A stretch of DNA of 64,000 bases from Vibrio marisflavi CECT 7928 (GCF_921294215.1 NZ_CAKLDM010000003.1:1-64000); one strand, 5' to 3'; numbered from the stretch's first letter, positions 46,953 to 64,000 are shown. Numbers and translations: made by a program. Notes: generated by a model not told the origin, from the sequence alone.

Positions 46953-47367
46953 GATCATTGGCAATGCGAACTTTTAATGTTCTCTGCATATAATCCTGCT
47001 CATTTAAGGCATCGATAGCATTGTTAATATCGGCGCTTGCCATCACAACGAAACCGAACCCTCTTCTTTTCCCCGTACGCTTATCTTTCATTAAACGAAC
47101 AGCGAAGACTTCTCCGTGTTTAGCAAATAGCTCTCTGACGTGAGACTCATTTGCTTTGTATGGTAGGTTGCCTACATACAGAGTTTTTGTGGATGCAGAG
47201 CTCGATGAGCTAGAACTGCCATTGGCGCAAGAAAGTTTAAGAACAAAAGTGGCAGCGATAACACCAATAACGAACGTAGCTGCTGGAGGTAAGTAAACCT
47301 GCCAGAATATAATGCCGCCAATTATAGCTAGAGCGATTATCAATAAAGACGATTTATTTGAGTTCAT
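46915..47367 (-). CDS. Membrane-anchored RRM RNA-binding protein
   Basis: 150 residues. Two adjacent membrane helices (about 8-27 and 28-47) are followed by a serine-rich linker (about 51-59) and one RNA recognition motif (about 62-136) with RNP2 LYVGNL and RNP1 RGFGFVVM, both intact. Combining an RRM with a membrane hairpin suggests RNA binding at the inner membrane. Its target is unknown. The stop end overlaps the murI tail by 38 nt, convergently. Next to the rrn operons. Confidence 0.85.
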   Translation of the reverse strand: MNSNKSSLLIIALAIIGGIIFWQVYLPPAATFVIGVIAATFVLKLSCANGSSSSSSSASTKTLYVGNLPYKANESHVRELFAKHGEVFAVRLMKDKRTGKRRGFGFVVMASADINNAIDALNEQDYMQRTLKVRIANDPKHPESEISSQD

Positions 47368-47558
47368 ATTTGAATACTACAAGTTAGGTAACAGAAATAA
47401 AAAGACTACTTTTAACAAAATAGACACAAGAATCTTACGTACATGGCTGAAATTTTTCCAATAGATCGGTGTGATACATCTCAAATGTTGTAATTTTATT
47501 CGAATTTAGTGACTTTGATGCATTATTAAGCGAACAAAAAGAAATTTGAAAAAAAGGC

Positions 47559-47586
47559 TTGTCATGATTTTATTTCTCCCTATAAT
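47559..47586 (+). promoter_or_regulatory. rrn P1 promoter (first tandem operon)
   Basis: -35 TTGTCA (47559-47564), 16-nt spacer, -10 TATAAT (47581-47586), followed by a GC-rich discriminator GCCGCC as expected for stringently controlled rRNA promoters. An A-rich UP-like tract (AAAAAGAAATTTGAAAAAAA) precedes it. Confidence 0.85.
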
Positions 47587-47666
47587 GCCGCCTCACCGAC
47601 ACGGAGTGAGACGCAAGTCACGCAGAAATTGAAGTGTTGGAAGAGAAAAAGAAATGAAATAAGTTC

Positions 47667-47753
47667 TTGACTCTCTAAAAGATAAGCGTACTATACGCAC
47701 CCCTAGCAACGAAGCGCTGAAAGCGACAAGTTGTAAGGAACTGCTCTTTAACA
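47667..47753 (+). promoter_or_regulatory. rrn P2 promoter and boxA (first tandem operon)
   Basis: -35 TTGACT (47667-47672), 16-nt spacer, -10 TACTAT (47689-47694), then the antitermination boxA TGCTCTTTAACA (47742-47753). The rest of the 560-nt gap (47368-47925) is leader, with a small hairpin ACATTA / TAATGT just before 16S. Confidence 0.8.
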
Positions 47754-47925
47754 ATATAAACCTATCAATCTGTGTGGGCACTCGTTGATGATAATCAAAT
47801 TAGAAGCTTCGGCTTCAAATTAGGTTTCAATGAAACGAAGTGACCAACGAGTCGAAAGACTCAGCACAGTCAATTCAAACATTACTTTATGTAATGTTCA
47901 GTATTCATTGAGCCGACAAAATCTT

Positions 47926-49470
<1,545 letters not shown>

Positions 49471-49567
49471 TACGAAAGATTATTGCGATGAGTGTTCACA
49501 CAGATTGATACGGTTTGTAAAGTTAAGAGAGTGACTTCTATTTGATGAAAGTAGAAGCTAGCCTAGT

Positions 49568-49643
49568 GTCCCGTTCGTCTAGAGGCCTAGGACACCGCCC
49601 TTTCACGGCGGTAACAGGGGTTCGACTCCCCTACGGGATACCA
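49568..49643 (+). tRNA. tRNA-Glu (TTC)
   Basis: 76 nt with encoded CCA, anticodon loop CTTTCAC. It lies in the 16S-23S spacer, 98 nt after 16S. The acceptor stem pairs GTCCCGT with ACGGGAT, position 1-72 being a G-U wobble. The rest of the spacer (49644-49935) holds a boxA TGCTCTTTAACA (49706-49717) and processing stem sequence; no further gene. Confidence 0.97.
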
Positions 49644-49935
49644 TCTTTAAGTGCTCTTTAAGAGAACATTTAAAAATGGTTTCTTCTTTAAGTAGAAGAA
49701 ATACATGCTCTTTAACAATTTGGAAAGCTGACGAATAACATGTGATTCATGTTATTCATTAAAAGTTCTCAAATCCTAAATCTGTATTGATTTAGGTACC
49801 AACACACATTCAAGTGTTCTTGGGAATAACTTTCGAGTTATTCATATTTGAGTCCGGCAATTATCAGTCTCAATCATGTTTAAATAAATTGAGACACCTT
49901 TAGTGTTGACCGTACAAAACTCTTTTGGGTTGTAT

Positions 49936-52825
<2,890 letters not shown>

Positions 52826-52938
52826 ACAACACCAAAAGGGTTTTTGTGGGACTCAAACTAGAACATTGAATGTGTAATAGAACTTAAAACAGCTTTCCGA
52901 ATTAAATCGTAGAGTCGATGACTTTATGATGAAGAATT

Positions 52939-53058
52939 TGCTTGGCGACCATAGCGTTGTGGACCCACCTGATTCCATGCCGAACTCAGAAGTGAAACGC
53001 AACTGCGCCGATGGTAGTGTGGGGCTTCCCCATGTGAGAGTAGGTCATCGCCGGGCTT
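52939..53058 (+). rRNA. 5S ribosomal RNA (copy A)
   Basis: 120 nt, same sequence as the other 5S genes. It is followed by a 10-bp hairpin ACTTGCTTAT / ATAAGCAAGT (about 53070-53092) without a T run. Confidence 0.98.
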
Positions 53059-53388
53059 TATTTCTGCACTTGCTTATGAAATAAGCAAGTCACCATAGAG
53101 TTCTAAAAAGTTTAGAATTTTATGTTGACTTTCAAAGCAGAAAGCGTAATATACGCGTCCTGCCTAAGTGCTAACGCACTGAAAGCAAAGCTCTTTAACA
53201 ATATAAACCTATCAATCTGTGTGGGCACTCGTTGATGATAATCAAATTAGATATTTCTTTCTTAACGGAAAGCGGTATCAAATTAGGTTTCAATGAACTG
53301 AGTGACCAATTCAAGTCTTCGGACTTGGCACAGTCAATTCAAACATTACTTATGTAATGTTCAGTATTCATTGAGCCGACAAAATCTT
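53059..53388 (+). promoter_or_regulatory. Inter-operon region with promoter of the second rrn operon
   Basis: 330 nt. A promoter with -35 TTGACT (53125-53130), 16-nt spacer and -10 TAATAT (53147-53152) and boxA GCTCTTTAACA (53190-53200) show that the second operon has its own start, though read-through from the first is possible. An AT-rich hairpin TTCTAAA / TTTAGAA (53101-53117) with a T run may be a weak terminator for the first operon. Confidence 0.8.
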
Positions 53389-54933
<1,545 letters not shown>

Positions 54934-54999
54934 TACGAAAGATTATTGCGATGAGTGTTCACACAGATTGATGGTTTATAAAGTTTTAGAGACGATACT

Positions 55000-55076
55000 G
55001 GGTCTGTAGCTCAGGTGGTTAGAGCGTTCGCCTGATAAGCGAGAGGTCGGTGGTTCAAGTCCACTCAGACCCACCA
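55000..55076 (+). tRNA. tRNA-Ile (GAT)
   Basis: 77 nt with CCA; anticodon loop CTGATAA. In the 16S-23S spacer of the second operon, followed by tRNA-Ala. Confidence 0.98.
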
Positions 55077-55118
55077 ATTTACTTCCTAATAGATTGGCAC
55101 ATAGTATCAACACCTGAT

Positions 55119-55194
55119 GGGGCTATAGCTCAGCTGGGAGAGCGCCTGCCTTGCACGCAGGAGGTCAGCAGTTCGATCCTGCTTAGCTCCACCA
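55119..55194 (+). tRNA. tRNA-Ala (TGC)
   Basis: 76 nt with CCA; anticodon loop CTTGCAC. The Ile-Ala pair is the classic spacer. The following 360 nt to the 23S start contain boxA (55324-55335) and leader stem, no other gene. Confidence 0.98.
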
Positions 55195-55556
55195 TTTTTC
55201 TTCATACACGTTAAATTACTTTTAGCATATTAAATATGCCTATTGGTCACTTATCACGCCTGAAGAAACTGCATCATCAGAATGTTTTCTATCGAGAATA
55301 TTTGAATGATGTTTTATGCATCTTGCTCTTTAACAATTTGGAAAGCTGACAGATAACGATTTGATTTATCGTTATCTAATTAAAAGTTCTCAAATCCTAA
55401 ATCTGTATTGATTTAGGTACCAACACACATTCAAGTGTTCTTGGGAATAACTTTCGAGTTATTCATATTTGAGTCCGGCAATTATCAGTCTCAATCATGT
55501 TTAAATAAATTGAGACACCTTTAGTGTTGACCGTACAAAACTCTTTTGGGTTGTAT

Positions 55557-58446
<2,890 letters not shown>

Positions 58447-58559
58447 ACAACACCAAAAGGGTTTTTGTGGGACTCAAACTAGAACATTGAATGTGTAATA
58501 GAACTTAAAACAGCTTTCCGAATTAAATCGTAGAGTCGATGACTTTATGATGAAGAATT

Positions 58560-58679
58560 TGCTTGGCGACCATAGCGTTGTGGACCCACCTGATTCCATG
58601 CCGAACTCAGAAGTGAAACGCAACTGCGCCGATGGTAGTGTGGGGCTTCCCCATGTGAGAGTAGGTCATCGCCGGGCTT
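58560..58679 (+). rRNA. 5S ribosomal RNA (copy B)
   Basis: 120 nt, identical to the other 5S genes, with the same 113-nt gap from 23S. A weak hairpin (TTCAC..GTGAA) follows. Confidence 0.98.
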
Positions 58680-58750
58680 TAAATTTATTTTCACTTTTTC
58701 AAATGTGAAGACAAAAGATGGACACTTGCGAATGCGAGTGATACCACTGC

Positions 58751-58827
58751 GGAGTGGTAGTTCAGTTGGTTAGAATACCGGCCTGTCACGCCGGGGGTCG
58801 CGGGTTCGAGTCCCGTCCACTCCGCCA
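58751..58827 (+). tRNA. tRNA-Asp (GTC)
   Basis: 77 nt with CCA, anticodon loop CTGTCAC, full T-arm GGTTCGAG. It is the last gene of the second rrn operon, 71 nt after 5S. A near-identical gene ends the partial operon at the left edge. Confidence 0.98.
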
Positions 58828-58836
58828 TTTATACTA

Positions 58837-58866
58837 AGCCTCAGTCGAAAGACTGGGGCTTTTTTA
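58837..58866 (+). terminator. Terminator of the second rrn operon
   Basis: AGCCTCAGTC / GACTGGGGCT with a GAAA tetraloop and T6, directly after tRNA-Asp. Confidence 0.92.
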
Positions 58867-58889
58867 CGTTTTGGGAATATTGAATGCGA

Positions 58890-58945
58890 GAGTGATAGTT
58901 CAGTTGGTTAGCCTCTCTGTTTGAAAGAAAGCGGCCTGTCACACC
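58890..58945 (+). pseudogene. Decayed tRNA-Asp remnant
   Basis: The stretch GAGTGATAGTTCAGTTGG..TTAG matches the 5' half of tRNA-Asp with one change. After an insert of about 20 nt, GCGGCCTGTCAC repeats the anticodon arm. The 3' half cannot be recognised, so it cannot fold as a tRNA. It is most likely a broken tandem copy of the gene at 58751. The rest of 58867-59048 shows no gene. Confidence 0.65.
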
Positions 58946-59048
58946 AGAAGCGCATGGGCTCGTTCGCTACATATATTGAGCCTAAGTTAAAAGAACGGGT
59001 ATTTCGCAGTCCATTAGCTTTTGTGCTCAAGATGATTAGTGAAAGCTG

Positions 59049-59627
59049 CTACTTTCTTTCCAAGTGTTGATGAACATATTCTCTAATGTAAGGAACGACG
59101 TCTGACTCAAACCAAGGGTTCTTTCTTAGCCAAAGCGTATTTCGTGGTGAAGGGTGTGGAAGGGGGATGTATTGCGGAGCCCAATTTTTCCACAGGCGCA
59201 CTGTTTCTGTCAGTGTTTTTGGCTTGTTAGTGAGATAATAATTTTGAGCATATTGGCCAATGAGCAATGTCATACCTATATTGGGTAATTGATCCCAAAC
59301 TTTCTGATGCCATTTTGGGGCGCACTCCTTTCTAGGAGGAAGGTCGCCGCTTTTTCCTTTTCCCGGATAGCAAAGTCCCATAGGCATGATCGCTATGTTT
59401 TTGGCGTCATAGAAATGTGTTTTATCAAGCTGTAACCACTCCCTTAACCGATCTCCACTCGGATCGTTCCACGGAATGGAAGTCTCGTGAACTCTTGTGC
59501 CCGGAGCTTGGCCTACAATCATTAACCTAGCATCAGAACTAGCTTGAATTACTGGATTAGCTCCTAAGGGCAATTGGGCTTCGCAGATACGGCATCGACG
59601 TATTTCTGCTAACAGAGTTTCCAACAT
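59049..59627 (-). CDS. Uracil-DNA glycosylase superfamily protein, probable 4Fe-4S
   Basis: 192 residues. MIVGQAPGTRVHETSIPWNDPSGDRL (about 36-61) and HPSPRN (H158) are the UDG-superfamily motifs. Four cysteines, C12 and C15 (RCRIC) and C86 and C102, are spaced like the Fe-S ligands of family 4 type enzymes. It would excise uracil or another damaged base, or may have lost activity; the exact family is unassigned. Its start shares one base with the upstream dehydrogenase stop (TAATG), so the two are co-translated. Confidence 0.82.
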   Translation of the reverse strand: MLETLLAEIRRCRICEAQLPLGANPVIQASSDARLMIVGQAPGTRVHETSIPWNDPSGDRLREWLQLDKTHFYDAKNIAIMPMGLCYPGKGKSGDLPPRKECAPKWHQKVWDQLPNIGMTLLIGQYAQNYYLTNKPKTLTETVRLWKNWAPQYIPLPHPSPRNTLWLRKNPWFESDVVPYIREYVHQHLERK

Positions 59628-60541
59628 TAATAACCTTTATCAAAGTTCACTATGTTTTCCAAACTAAACCCATGGCACCACCTATCGTAGTTAACTTTAA
59701 AGGTTTCGATAACATCTCTTGGAAAGCTAGTCGCTGCAATATGAGGTGTGACTGTAATAGAGTCGTGAGACCAATATGGGTGCTCTTGTGATAGCGGCTC
59801 ATGTGTGAACACATCTAAAAACGCGTGCTCTATGTATTGAGCTTCAATACACTCGATAAGCTCGTCTTCGTTGACTGTACTTCCTCGCCCCACATTGAAA
59901 AATAAAACTTTCTGGCAGTTTGAGAAGAGTTCTTTGTCGAGAAGTCCTAGAGTATTGCTCGTCTCAGGCAAGGTGTTAACGATGACATCAGCACCCTTTA
60001 AAACGGAGTGAATTTCGTTGATGTGATAGAGAGAGTCAAACGCAGAGTCTTTTGCTGGTATCCCGGTTCTATTTACTCCAGATACCGTAAAGCCCATCGC
60101 TGTAGCGGCTTTTGCTAGGTAGTTACCTATTGAGCCAGTGCCTAGTATGACCATTTTTTTGTCCAGCAAAGATGTGTAGCTGTGCGGCTGCCAATCTCTT
60201 TTATTTTGCTGATCTTGGTACTGTGGAAAGTGGCGATAATGTTGTATGCAGTAGCCAATCACGTATTCTGAAATAAATTGACCAAAGATACCTTTGATAT
60301 TTGTTAGCAAATAATCTTGCCTAAGCTCAGGTTGTACAAGAGTTTCGATACCGGCATATGTTGATTGAAGCCATTCCAACGAGGTGAATTCATTCAGGCA
60401 CTTAGCGGCAAGTGGTGGCGCACCGATGACGATATTGGCTTCTTTCTTATCGTCAACAATTTCTAATCCGGGTAACGGCAGGTTTTGCAATAATTGAACG
60501 TATTGGTCGTTGTTGTGTGTCAGTAGGTAAACTTTATTCAT
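59627..60541 (-). CDS. D-2-hydroxyacid dehydrogenase (GhrA-like)
   Basis: 304 residues from the ATG at 60541 (MNKVYLLTHNN). Rossmann motif VILGTGSIGNYLAKAA (about 131-146), NVGRGSTV with catalytic Arg region, HEPL (Glu) and TPHIAA (His) give the D-isomer-specific family. It probably reduces a 2-keto acid such as glyoxylate or hydroxypyruvate with NAD(P)H. An in-frame upstream start would add a basic tail lacking family support. Divergent from yjaG. Confidence 0.85.
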   Translation of the reverse strand: MNKVYLLTHNNDQYVQLLQNLPLPGLEIVDDKKEANIVIGAPPLAAKCLNEFTSLEWLQSTYAGIETLVQPELRQDYLLTNIKGIFGQFISEYVIGYCIQHYRHFPQYQDQQNKRDWQPHSYTSLLDKKMVILGTGSIGNYLAKAATAMGFTVSGVNRTGIPAKDSAFDSLYHINEIHSVLKGADVIVNTLPETSNTLGLLDKELFSNCQKVLFFNVGRGSTVNEDELIECIEAQYIEHAFLDVFTHEPLSQEHPYWSHDSITVTPHIAATSFPRDVIETFKVNYDRWCHGFSLENIVNFDKGY

Positions 60542-60613
60542 TTGCTTGCTTTTTTCCTTAGTACATATCAAGTACACTTCCGCTGTCTTTTTCTTTCGCA
60601 ACGAATGAATATT

Positions 60614-61204
60614 ATGCTACGAAACCCTCTTCAGGTTCGACTAGAGAAGTTTGAACCATGGCAACAGATTACCTTCATGGCTTGCCTTTGTGAGCGCATG
60701 TACCCTAACTTTGCCACGTTTTGCGCCAATACAGAATACGCTGAAGCACGAGTATATCGTGAAATATTAGATAGTGTATGGGAGCTGTTAACAGTTAAAA
60801 GTGCAAAAATAAACTTTGAACGTCAATTAGAGAAACTAGAAGATATCATTCCTAGCTCAGACGACTTTGATTTTTACGCAGTTTACCCAGCTATTGATGC
60901 CTGTGTTGCTCTATCTACTATGCTGCACGGTTTACTTGACCGTGATGATCTATTTGAAAGCATGCAGCAAGTCAGTCAGCAATCTGTGCTTACCGTTGCT
61001 CAACTAGAAGAAGCTCAGACAGGTGAAGCGATTACCGACGAAAACCAAAAAGAGAATGAAGCGGTTTCTGCGGAGTGGGACATTCAATGGGCGATCTTTA
61101 GGCCTCTAAGAGACGTTCAAGAACGCGACATCGATTTAATTAAAGATTTACGCCAAGAACTGAGAGACGAAGCAATCAGCAATATAGGCGTTGAGTTAAG
61201 CTAA
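60614..61204 (+). CDS. yjaG: DUF416 family protein YjaG
   Basis: 196 residues using the ATG at 60614 (MLRNPLQVRLEKFE), which aligns with E. coli YjaG; an ATG nine bases upstream is possible. FMACLCERMYPNFATFC and DFDFYAVYPAIDACVALS are the family's conserved parts. Cytoplasmic, helical, function unknown. In E. coli it lies immediately before hupA and yjaH; here one CNNM gene (minus strand) intervenes. Confidence 0.92.
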   Translation: MLRNPLQVRLEKFEPWQQITFMACLCERMYPNFATFCANTEYAEARVYREILDSVWELLTVKSAKINFERQLEKLEDIIPSSDDFDFYAVYPAIDACVALSTMLHGLLDRDDLFESMQQVSQQSVLTVAQLEEAQTGEAITDENQKENEAVSAEWDIQWAIFRPLRDVQERDIDLIKDLRQELRDEAISNIGVELS

Positions 61205-61209
61205 GCGTT

Positions 61210-62271
61210 TTACTCGCTCTTTTCTTCCCCACTGTCGTTTATTCTGTGGCTAGCTTTCCATTGCTTCCAACGCTCAAAAGCTAGCTTCTGCATATCTGCG
61301 AACTTATCGGCCTCATCGACGATCTCTTCTCCAATTAGATGTTCGAAGATATCTTCTAGAGTCAGTACACCCAATACAGTACCGTATTCATCACCTACAA
61401 TAGCGAGCTGCAATCGGTTAGCCATCATTTGCTCGAAGGCTTTCGGAAGTGATAACGTGTTAAGCAGTACATGTATGGGACGCATGATCGCACCTAACTG
61501 TGTTTCGCCGTAGCCTGCTTGTCTGTGCTTAAACAACTCCAATCTATGAACAAAACCAATAACGTTGTCTTTTTCTTTGCTATATACCAGTGGCCGAGAA
61601 AAAGGTGTGTCATGGTGGATTTCAAGAAAGCGATTGATAGTCAGCTCTGCTTCGACCCTAAATAGCACAGGTCTTGGTGTCATGACTTTGGTTACGGGAA
61701 TATCTTGAATGCCAAGTAGGTTAGTCAAAATCTTAGACTCTCCCTCGGCAAACTCGCCTTGCTCTTTGGCTAGCATGGCAATAGCCGAGAGTTCATCTCG
61801 CATTTTTGTATCTTCTTGATTGCGAGAAAGCCTTTTAGTTATGAGCTCTGAGAACCAAATAAATGGTGCAAGCCCCCAAACCATCCAGCGTAAAATAGTG
61901 GCTGTAGCCGGAGCTAATTGGCGCCAATAAGTTGCACCAACGGTTTTTGGGACGATTTCGGATAGCACTAATATACCAAGTGTTAACACCGCGGAGAAAA
62001 CTCCTAACCACTCTTCGCCAAATACAATTGTAGCCTGAGCACCAGCGCTTGCCGCTCCTACAGTATGTGCAATCGTGTTTAAAGTTAGTATGGCTGCGAG
62101 TGGCCGATCGATATCAGACTTGAGCCGAACGAGCTTTTTGGCAGAGCGATGCTCTTGCTGTCGCATTTGAGCAACATAGCCCGGAGTAATACTGAGTAAG
62201 ACGGCTTCTAAAATAGAGCAGACGAACGAAACGCCAATAGCGATGGCAACAAAAATGGTAAGCAGTAACAT
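61210..62271 (-). CDS. CNNM/CBS domain membrane protein (HlyC/CorC family)
   Basis: 353 residues from the ATG at 62271, chosen for the AAAGGGA ribosome site and because the hydrophobic DUF21 domain begins there (LLLTIFVAIAIGVSFVCSILEA). The CNNM membrane domain (about 1-170) is followed by two CBS motifs (about 190-320: VMTPRPVLFRVEAE, GVLTLEDIFEHLIGEEIVDEAD). Such proteins are linked to Mg2+/Co2+ efflux; older haemolysin labels are unreliable. The stop is 5 nt from the convergent yjaG stop. Confidence 0.88.
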   Translation of the reverse strand: MLLLTIFVAIAIGVSFVCSILEAVLLSITPGYVAQMRQQEHRSAKKLVRLKSDIDRPLAAILTLNTIAHTVGAASAGAQATIVFGEEWLGVFSAVLTLGILVLSEIVPKTVGATYWRQLAPATATILRWMVWGLAPFIWFSELITKRLSRNQEDTKMRDELSAIAMLAKEQGEFAEGESKILTNLLGIQDIPVTKVMTPRPVLFRVEAELTINRFLEIHHDTPFSRPLVYSKEKDNVIGFVHRLELFKHRQAGYGETQLGAIMRPIHVLLNTLSLPKAFEQMMANRLQLAIVGDEYGTVLGVLTLEDIFEHLIGEEIVDEADKFADMQKLAFERWKQWKASHRINDSGEEKSE

Positions 62272-62672
62272 ATCAATCCCTTTGCTATGAAAATTGAGAG
62301 TAACATGGCTGAGATCTTGCGCAATATGTTGCCTTAGAATTGACACAAAACATATGTCAAAAGCCCCAGTGAGGAATTATTAGTAAAACTGTTGAGGATT
62401 TTATAAACAATATTGTTCACGGGCTATTTTGCCTTCCTGCTTTTTAGAATAATGACTACAGTTATACATGCAGTTGCGCATTGAGTTGCAGTGCGACATA
62501 CCTCGCCAGCCCTTTACCTACGGTCAATTAGTGGCAAATTGTGAGTTAATACTCATATTATGGTTAAAAGTACGTCATTAAAGCTAAAGATTGGCGACAA
62601 ACCTTTGCCAGACAGGGCATTTATGCTTTAGAGTGAGCTTGAATTCCGATAACACACGAGAAGGGAAACCTA
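62272..62672. other. Intergenic region upstream of hupA
   Basis: About 400 nt with no gene. It should carry the hupA promoter and that of the divergent CNNM gene, but no clear -35/-10 pair with good spacing was found. The ribosome site AGAAGGGAAA precedes hupA. Confidence 0.5.
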
Positions 62673-62945
62673 ATGAACAAGACCCAATTAATCGACTTTA
62701 TTGCTGAAAAAGCGGATCTGTCTAAAGCTCAAGCAAAATCTGCTCTTGAAGCAACTCTTGATGGCGTAACTGAAGCGCTTAAAGAGGGAGACCAGGTTCA
62801 ACTAATTGGTTTTGGTACATTCAAAGTAAACCACCGCGCAGCCCGTACTGGCCGTAACCCTAAAACAGGTGCAGAAATCCAAATCGCGGCAGCGAATGTT
62901 CCAGCATTTGCAGCAGGTAAAGCGCTGAAAGATTCTGTAAAGTAG
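62673..62945 (+). CDS. hupA: DNA-binding protein HU-alpha
   Basis: 90 residues, the full HU length: [20 protein letters not shown], then the DNA-binding arm [20 protein letters not shown]. Dimers bend and compact DNA and help initiate replication at oriC. The neighbourhood yjaG-hupA-yjaH-purD matches enterobacteria. An inverted repeat CACCGAG / CTCGGTG (62955-62979) follows. Confidence 0.98.
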   Translation: MNKTQLIDFIAEKADLSKAQAKSALEATLDGVTEALKEGDQVQLIGFGTFKVNHRAARTGRNPKTGAEIQIAAANVPAFAAGKALKDSVK

Positions 62946-62991
62946 ATTACACTTCACCGAGGTAGCAAATATCTCGGTGTCTATTTATCTT

Positions 62992-63678
62992 ATGAAAAAG
63001 CTAATTCTACCTTTTTTAATTATCTCTTCTCTTGCAGGTTGCTCCTCGACAGCTGGTCTAGATAAAGCCACGCAGTATACTGGTGGTGAGATCTTGGGTG
63101 ATGCAACAAGTTTCTATTGGACGACAGAAACCATTGAAAACCCTGTTTCTGGTTCGGATTACGTCAATGACGGTAAATCTGGATGGTATAAAACTTACTA
63201 CAAGTGGAATGAAGGGAAGGTACAAGAGTTAATTAGAAAAGGTGAAACGCTCACTGACAAACAAGGCATGGTGCCGTTTAGTGTTGTGATCCGTTTTAAT
63301 GCGGACGGAGAGGCGATTTACCAACAATACCGTTTAGGTGGACATATACTGCCTCTAAATGAAAACCAGTTGGTTCGCTACTTGCAAGAAGCACAAACAG
63401 TGACAGCGGTTGTTAATCAGCAAAAGACTCAAGGTACGATCTTGCTTCAGGGGCTGTGGACTGGAAAAACGTTCAAGTCTTGTGATGGTAAGGTATACAA
63501 CAAAATTGAGTTTAATAAGACATTGCCAAAGTTTGTGGTAAATCGTCTTTCCTCTGTTGATAGCTACGTTGCTTTTCTCGGCAAGGTTTCCGGCAAGTCA
63601 GTAGAAGTTGATACACTGTTGATGATGGCAGACCAGAATCAGCAATGTATTGCTCGGCCAAGCTACATCAAAGAGTAA
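62992..63678 (+). CDS. DUF1481 lipoprotein (YjaH-like)
   Basis: 228 residues from the ATG at 62992, where the lipoprotein signal begins (MKKLILPFLIISSLAGCSS, lipobox SLAGC, lipidated Cys about 17). The remainder is a soluble beta-rich domain of the DUF1481 family, periplasmic or outer-membrane anchored. Always found after hupA in related genomes. Function unknown. Confidence 0.87.
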   Translation: MKKLILPFLIISSLAGCSSTAGLDKATQYTGGEILGDATSFYWTTETIENPVSGSDYVNDGKSGWYKTYYKWNEGKVQELIRKGETLTDKQGMVPFSVVIRFNADGEAIYQQYRLGGHILPLNENQLVRYLQEAQTVTAVVNQQKTQGTILLQGLWTGKTFKSCDGKVYNKIEFNKTLPKFVVNRLSSVDSYVAFLGKVSGKSVEVDTLLMMADQNQQCIARPSYIKE

Positions 63679-63696
63679 TTTGATTTATCCAGATGT

Positions 63697-63725
63697 AAAA
63701 AAGGCGCTCAAGTTGAGCGCCTTTC
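63697..63725. terminator. Bidirectional terminator between the DUF1481 gene and purD
   Basis: AAAGGCGCTCA / TGAGCGCCTTT with an A run to the left and T's to the right, between convergent genes. Confidence 0.88.
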
Positions 63726-63729
63726 TCGT

Positions 63730-64000
63730 TTATGATTCTTGCTCTCGAGCGATAGCACGGTAGCCGATATCATTGCGATGGAACATGCCATCCCAATCAA
63801 TTTGTTTCGCAAGCTGGTACGCTTGAGCTTGGGCTTCTGAGACTGAGTTGCCCAGAGCTGTAGCGCAAAGAACGCGACCTCCGTTAGTCACAACCTGTCC
63901 ATCTTTGTCGGTAGTACCCGCGTGGAAAACTTTTTCGCCAGCAACTTCTTGGCTAGGAAGCCCAGAGATTACATCCCCTTTGCTGTACGATGCAGGATAA
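63730..64000 (-). CDS. purD: Phosphoribosylamine-glycine ligase, C-terminal part (partial)
   Basis: The last ~89 codons lie in the window; the gene runs off the right edge. The translated end reads GGRVLCATALGNSVSEA, then DIGYRAIAREQES and the stop at 63730-63732, which is the PurD C-terminal (ATP-grasp) signature. PurD joins glycine to phosphoribosylamine in purine synthesis. It is expected to follow purH upstream, beyond the window. Confidence 0.95.
   Translation of the reverse strand, partial: YPASYSKGDVISGLPSQEVAGEKVFHAGTTDKDGQVVTNGGRVLCATALGNSVSEAQAQAYQLAKQIDWDGMFHRNDIGYRAIAREQES

Overview
The window is a piece of a Vibrio main chromosome (Vibrionaceae, Gammaproteobacteria). The rRNA sequences, the hemCDXY / cyaA-cyaY-lptM-lysA-dapF-xerC block, ftsYEX-rpoH, lexA-dinF and hupA all read as Vibrio proteins. 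The gene order recalls the origin-proximal part of V. cholerae chromosome 1. The species cannot be fixed from the sequence. No phage, transposon, CRISPR array or defence island is visible: this is core chromosome with a few accessory genes.

Layout. 1-1077: the 3' end of an rrn operon (23S, 5S, tRNA-Asp). 1470-4273: a nucleoside transporter (NupC) and a Na+/H+ antiporter (NhaP type), both broken by many single-base indels. These look like read errors, because hemY, the tRNA-Asp and the 23S end carry the same kind of lesion, and everything after about 4570 is intact. 4349-8337 (minus): hemC-hemD-hemX-hemY. 8686-16291: cyaA (TTG start, CRP site), cyaY opposite, then lptM-lysA-dapF-DUF484-xerC-yigB. 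16280-20377: a DTW-domain tRNA modification enzyme, a lipoprotein, an EVE protein, yigL and pldB. 20554-23149: an arsenate-resistance module arsR-gapdh-arsJ. 23239-25141: a small unknown membrane protein, a 27-residue hydrophobic mini-ORF, a 750-bp AT-rich gap and a YhgN/MarC protein. 25193-30206: DUF1145 and rsmD (minus), then ftsY-ftsE-ftsX and rpoH. 30275-30725: an intergenic region with clustered DnaA boxes and GATC sites. 30726-36860: glpE-glpG, a FliL-like protein, ubiC-ubiA, plsB and dgkA. 36911-39853: lexA with two SOS boxes, a methyltransferase behind two Fur-box-like sites, and a DinF-type MATE pump. 39866-43757: sthA, fabR-yijD and trmA. 43979-47367: a cobalamin riboswitch with btuB, murI, and a membrane-anchored RRM protein.

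47559-58866 holds two complete tandem rrn operons: 16S-Glu-23S-5S and 16S-Ile-Ala-23S-5S-Asp, each with its own promoter and boxA. A decayed tRNA-Asp fragment follows. 59049-64000: a uracil-DNA-glycosylase-like protein coupled to a D-2-hydroxyacid dehydrogenase, yjaG, a CNNM/CBS protein, hupA, a DUF1481 lipoprotein and the C-terminal part of purD.

Themes: tetrapyrrole synthesis and B12 uptake (hem, btuB), cAMP signalling, lysine/peptidoglycan precursors (lysA, dapF, murI), phospholipid metabolism (plsB, dgkA, pldB, fabR), ubiquinone (ubiCA), protein targeting and division (ftsYEX), and stress regulation (rpoH, lexA). The segment from hem to murI lies between directly repeated rrn operons. The observations most worth a second look are the DnaA-box/GATC cluster before glpE, the 19-copy hexanucleotide repeat inside ftsY, the 27-residue membrane mini-ORF, the membrane-anchored RRM protein and the Fur-box-controlled methyltransferase/MATE pair.
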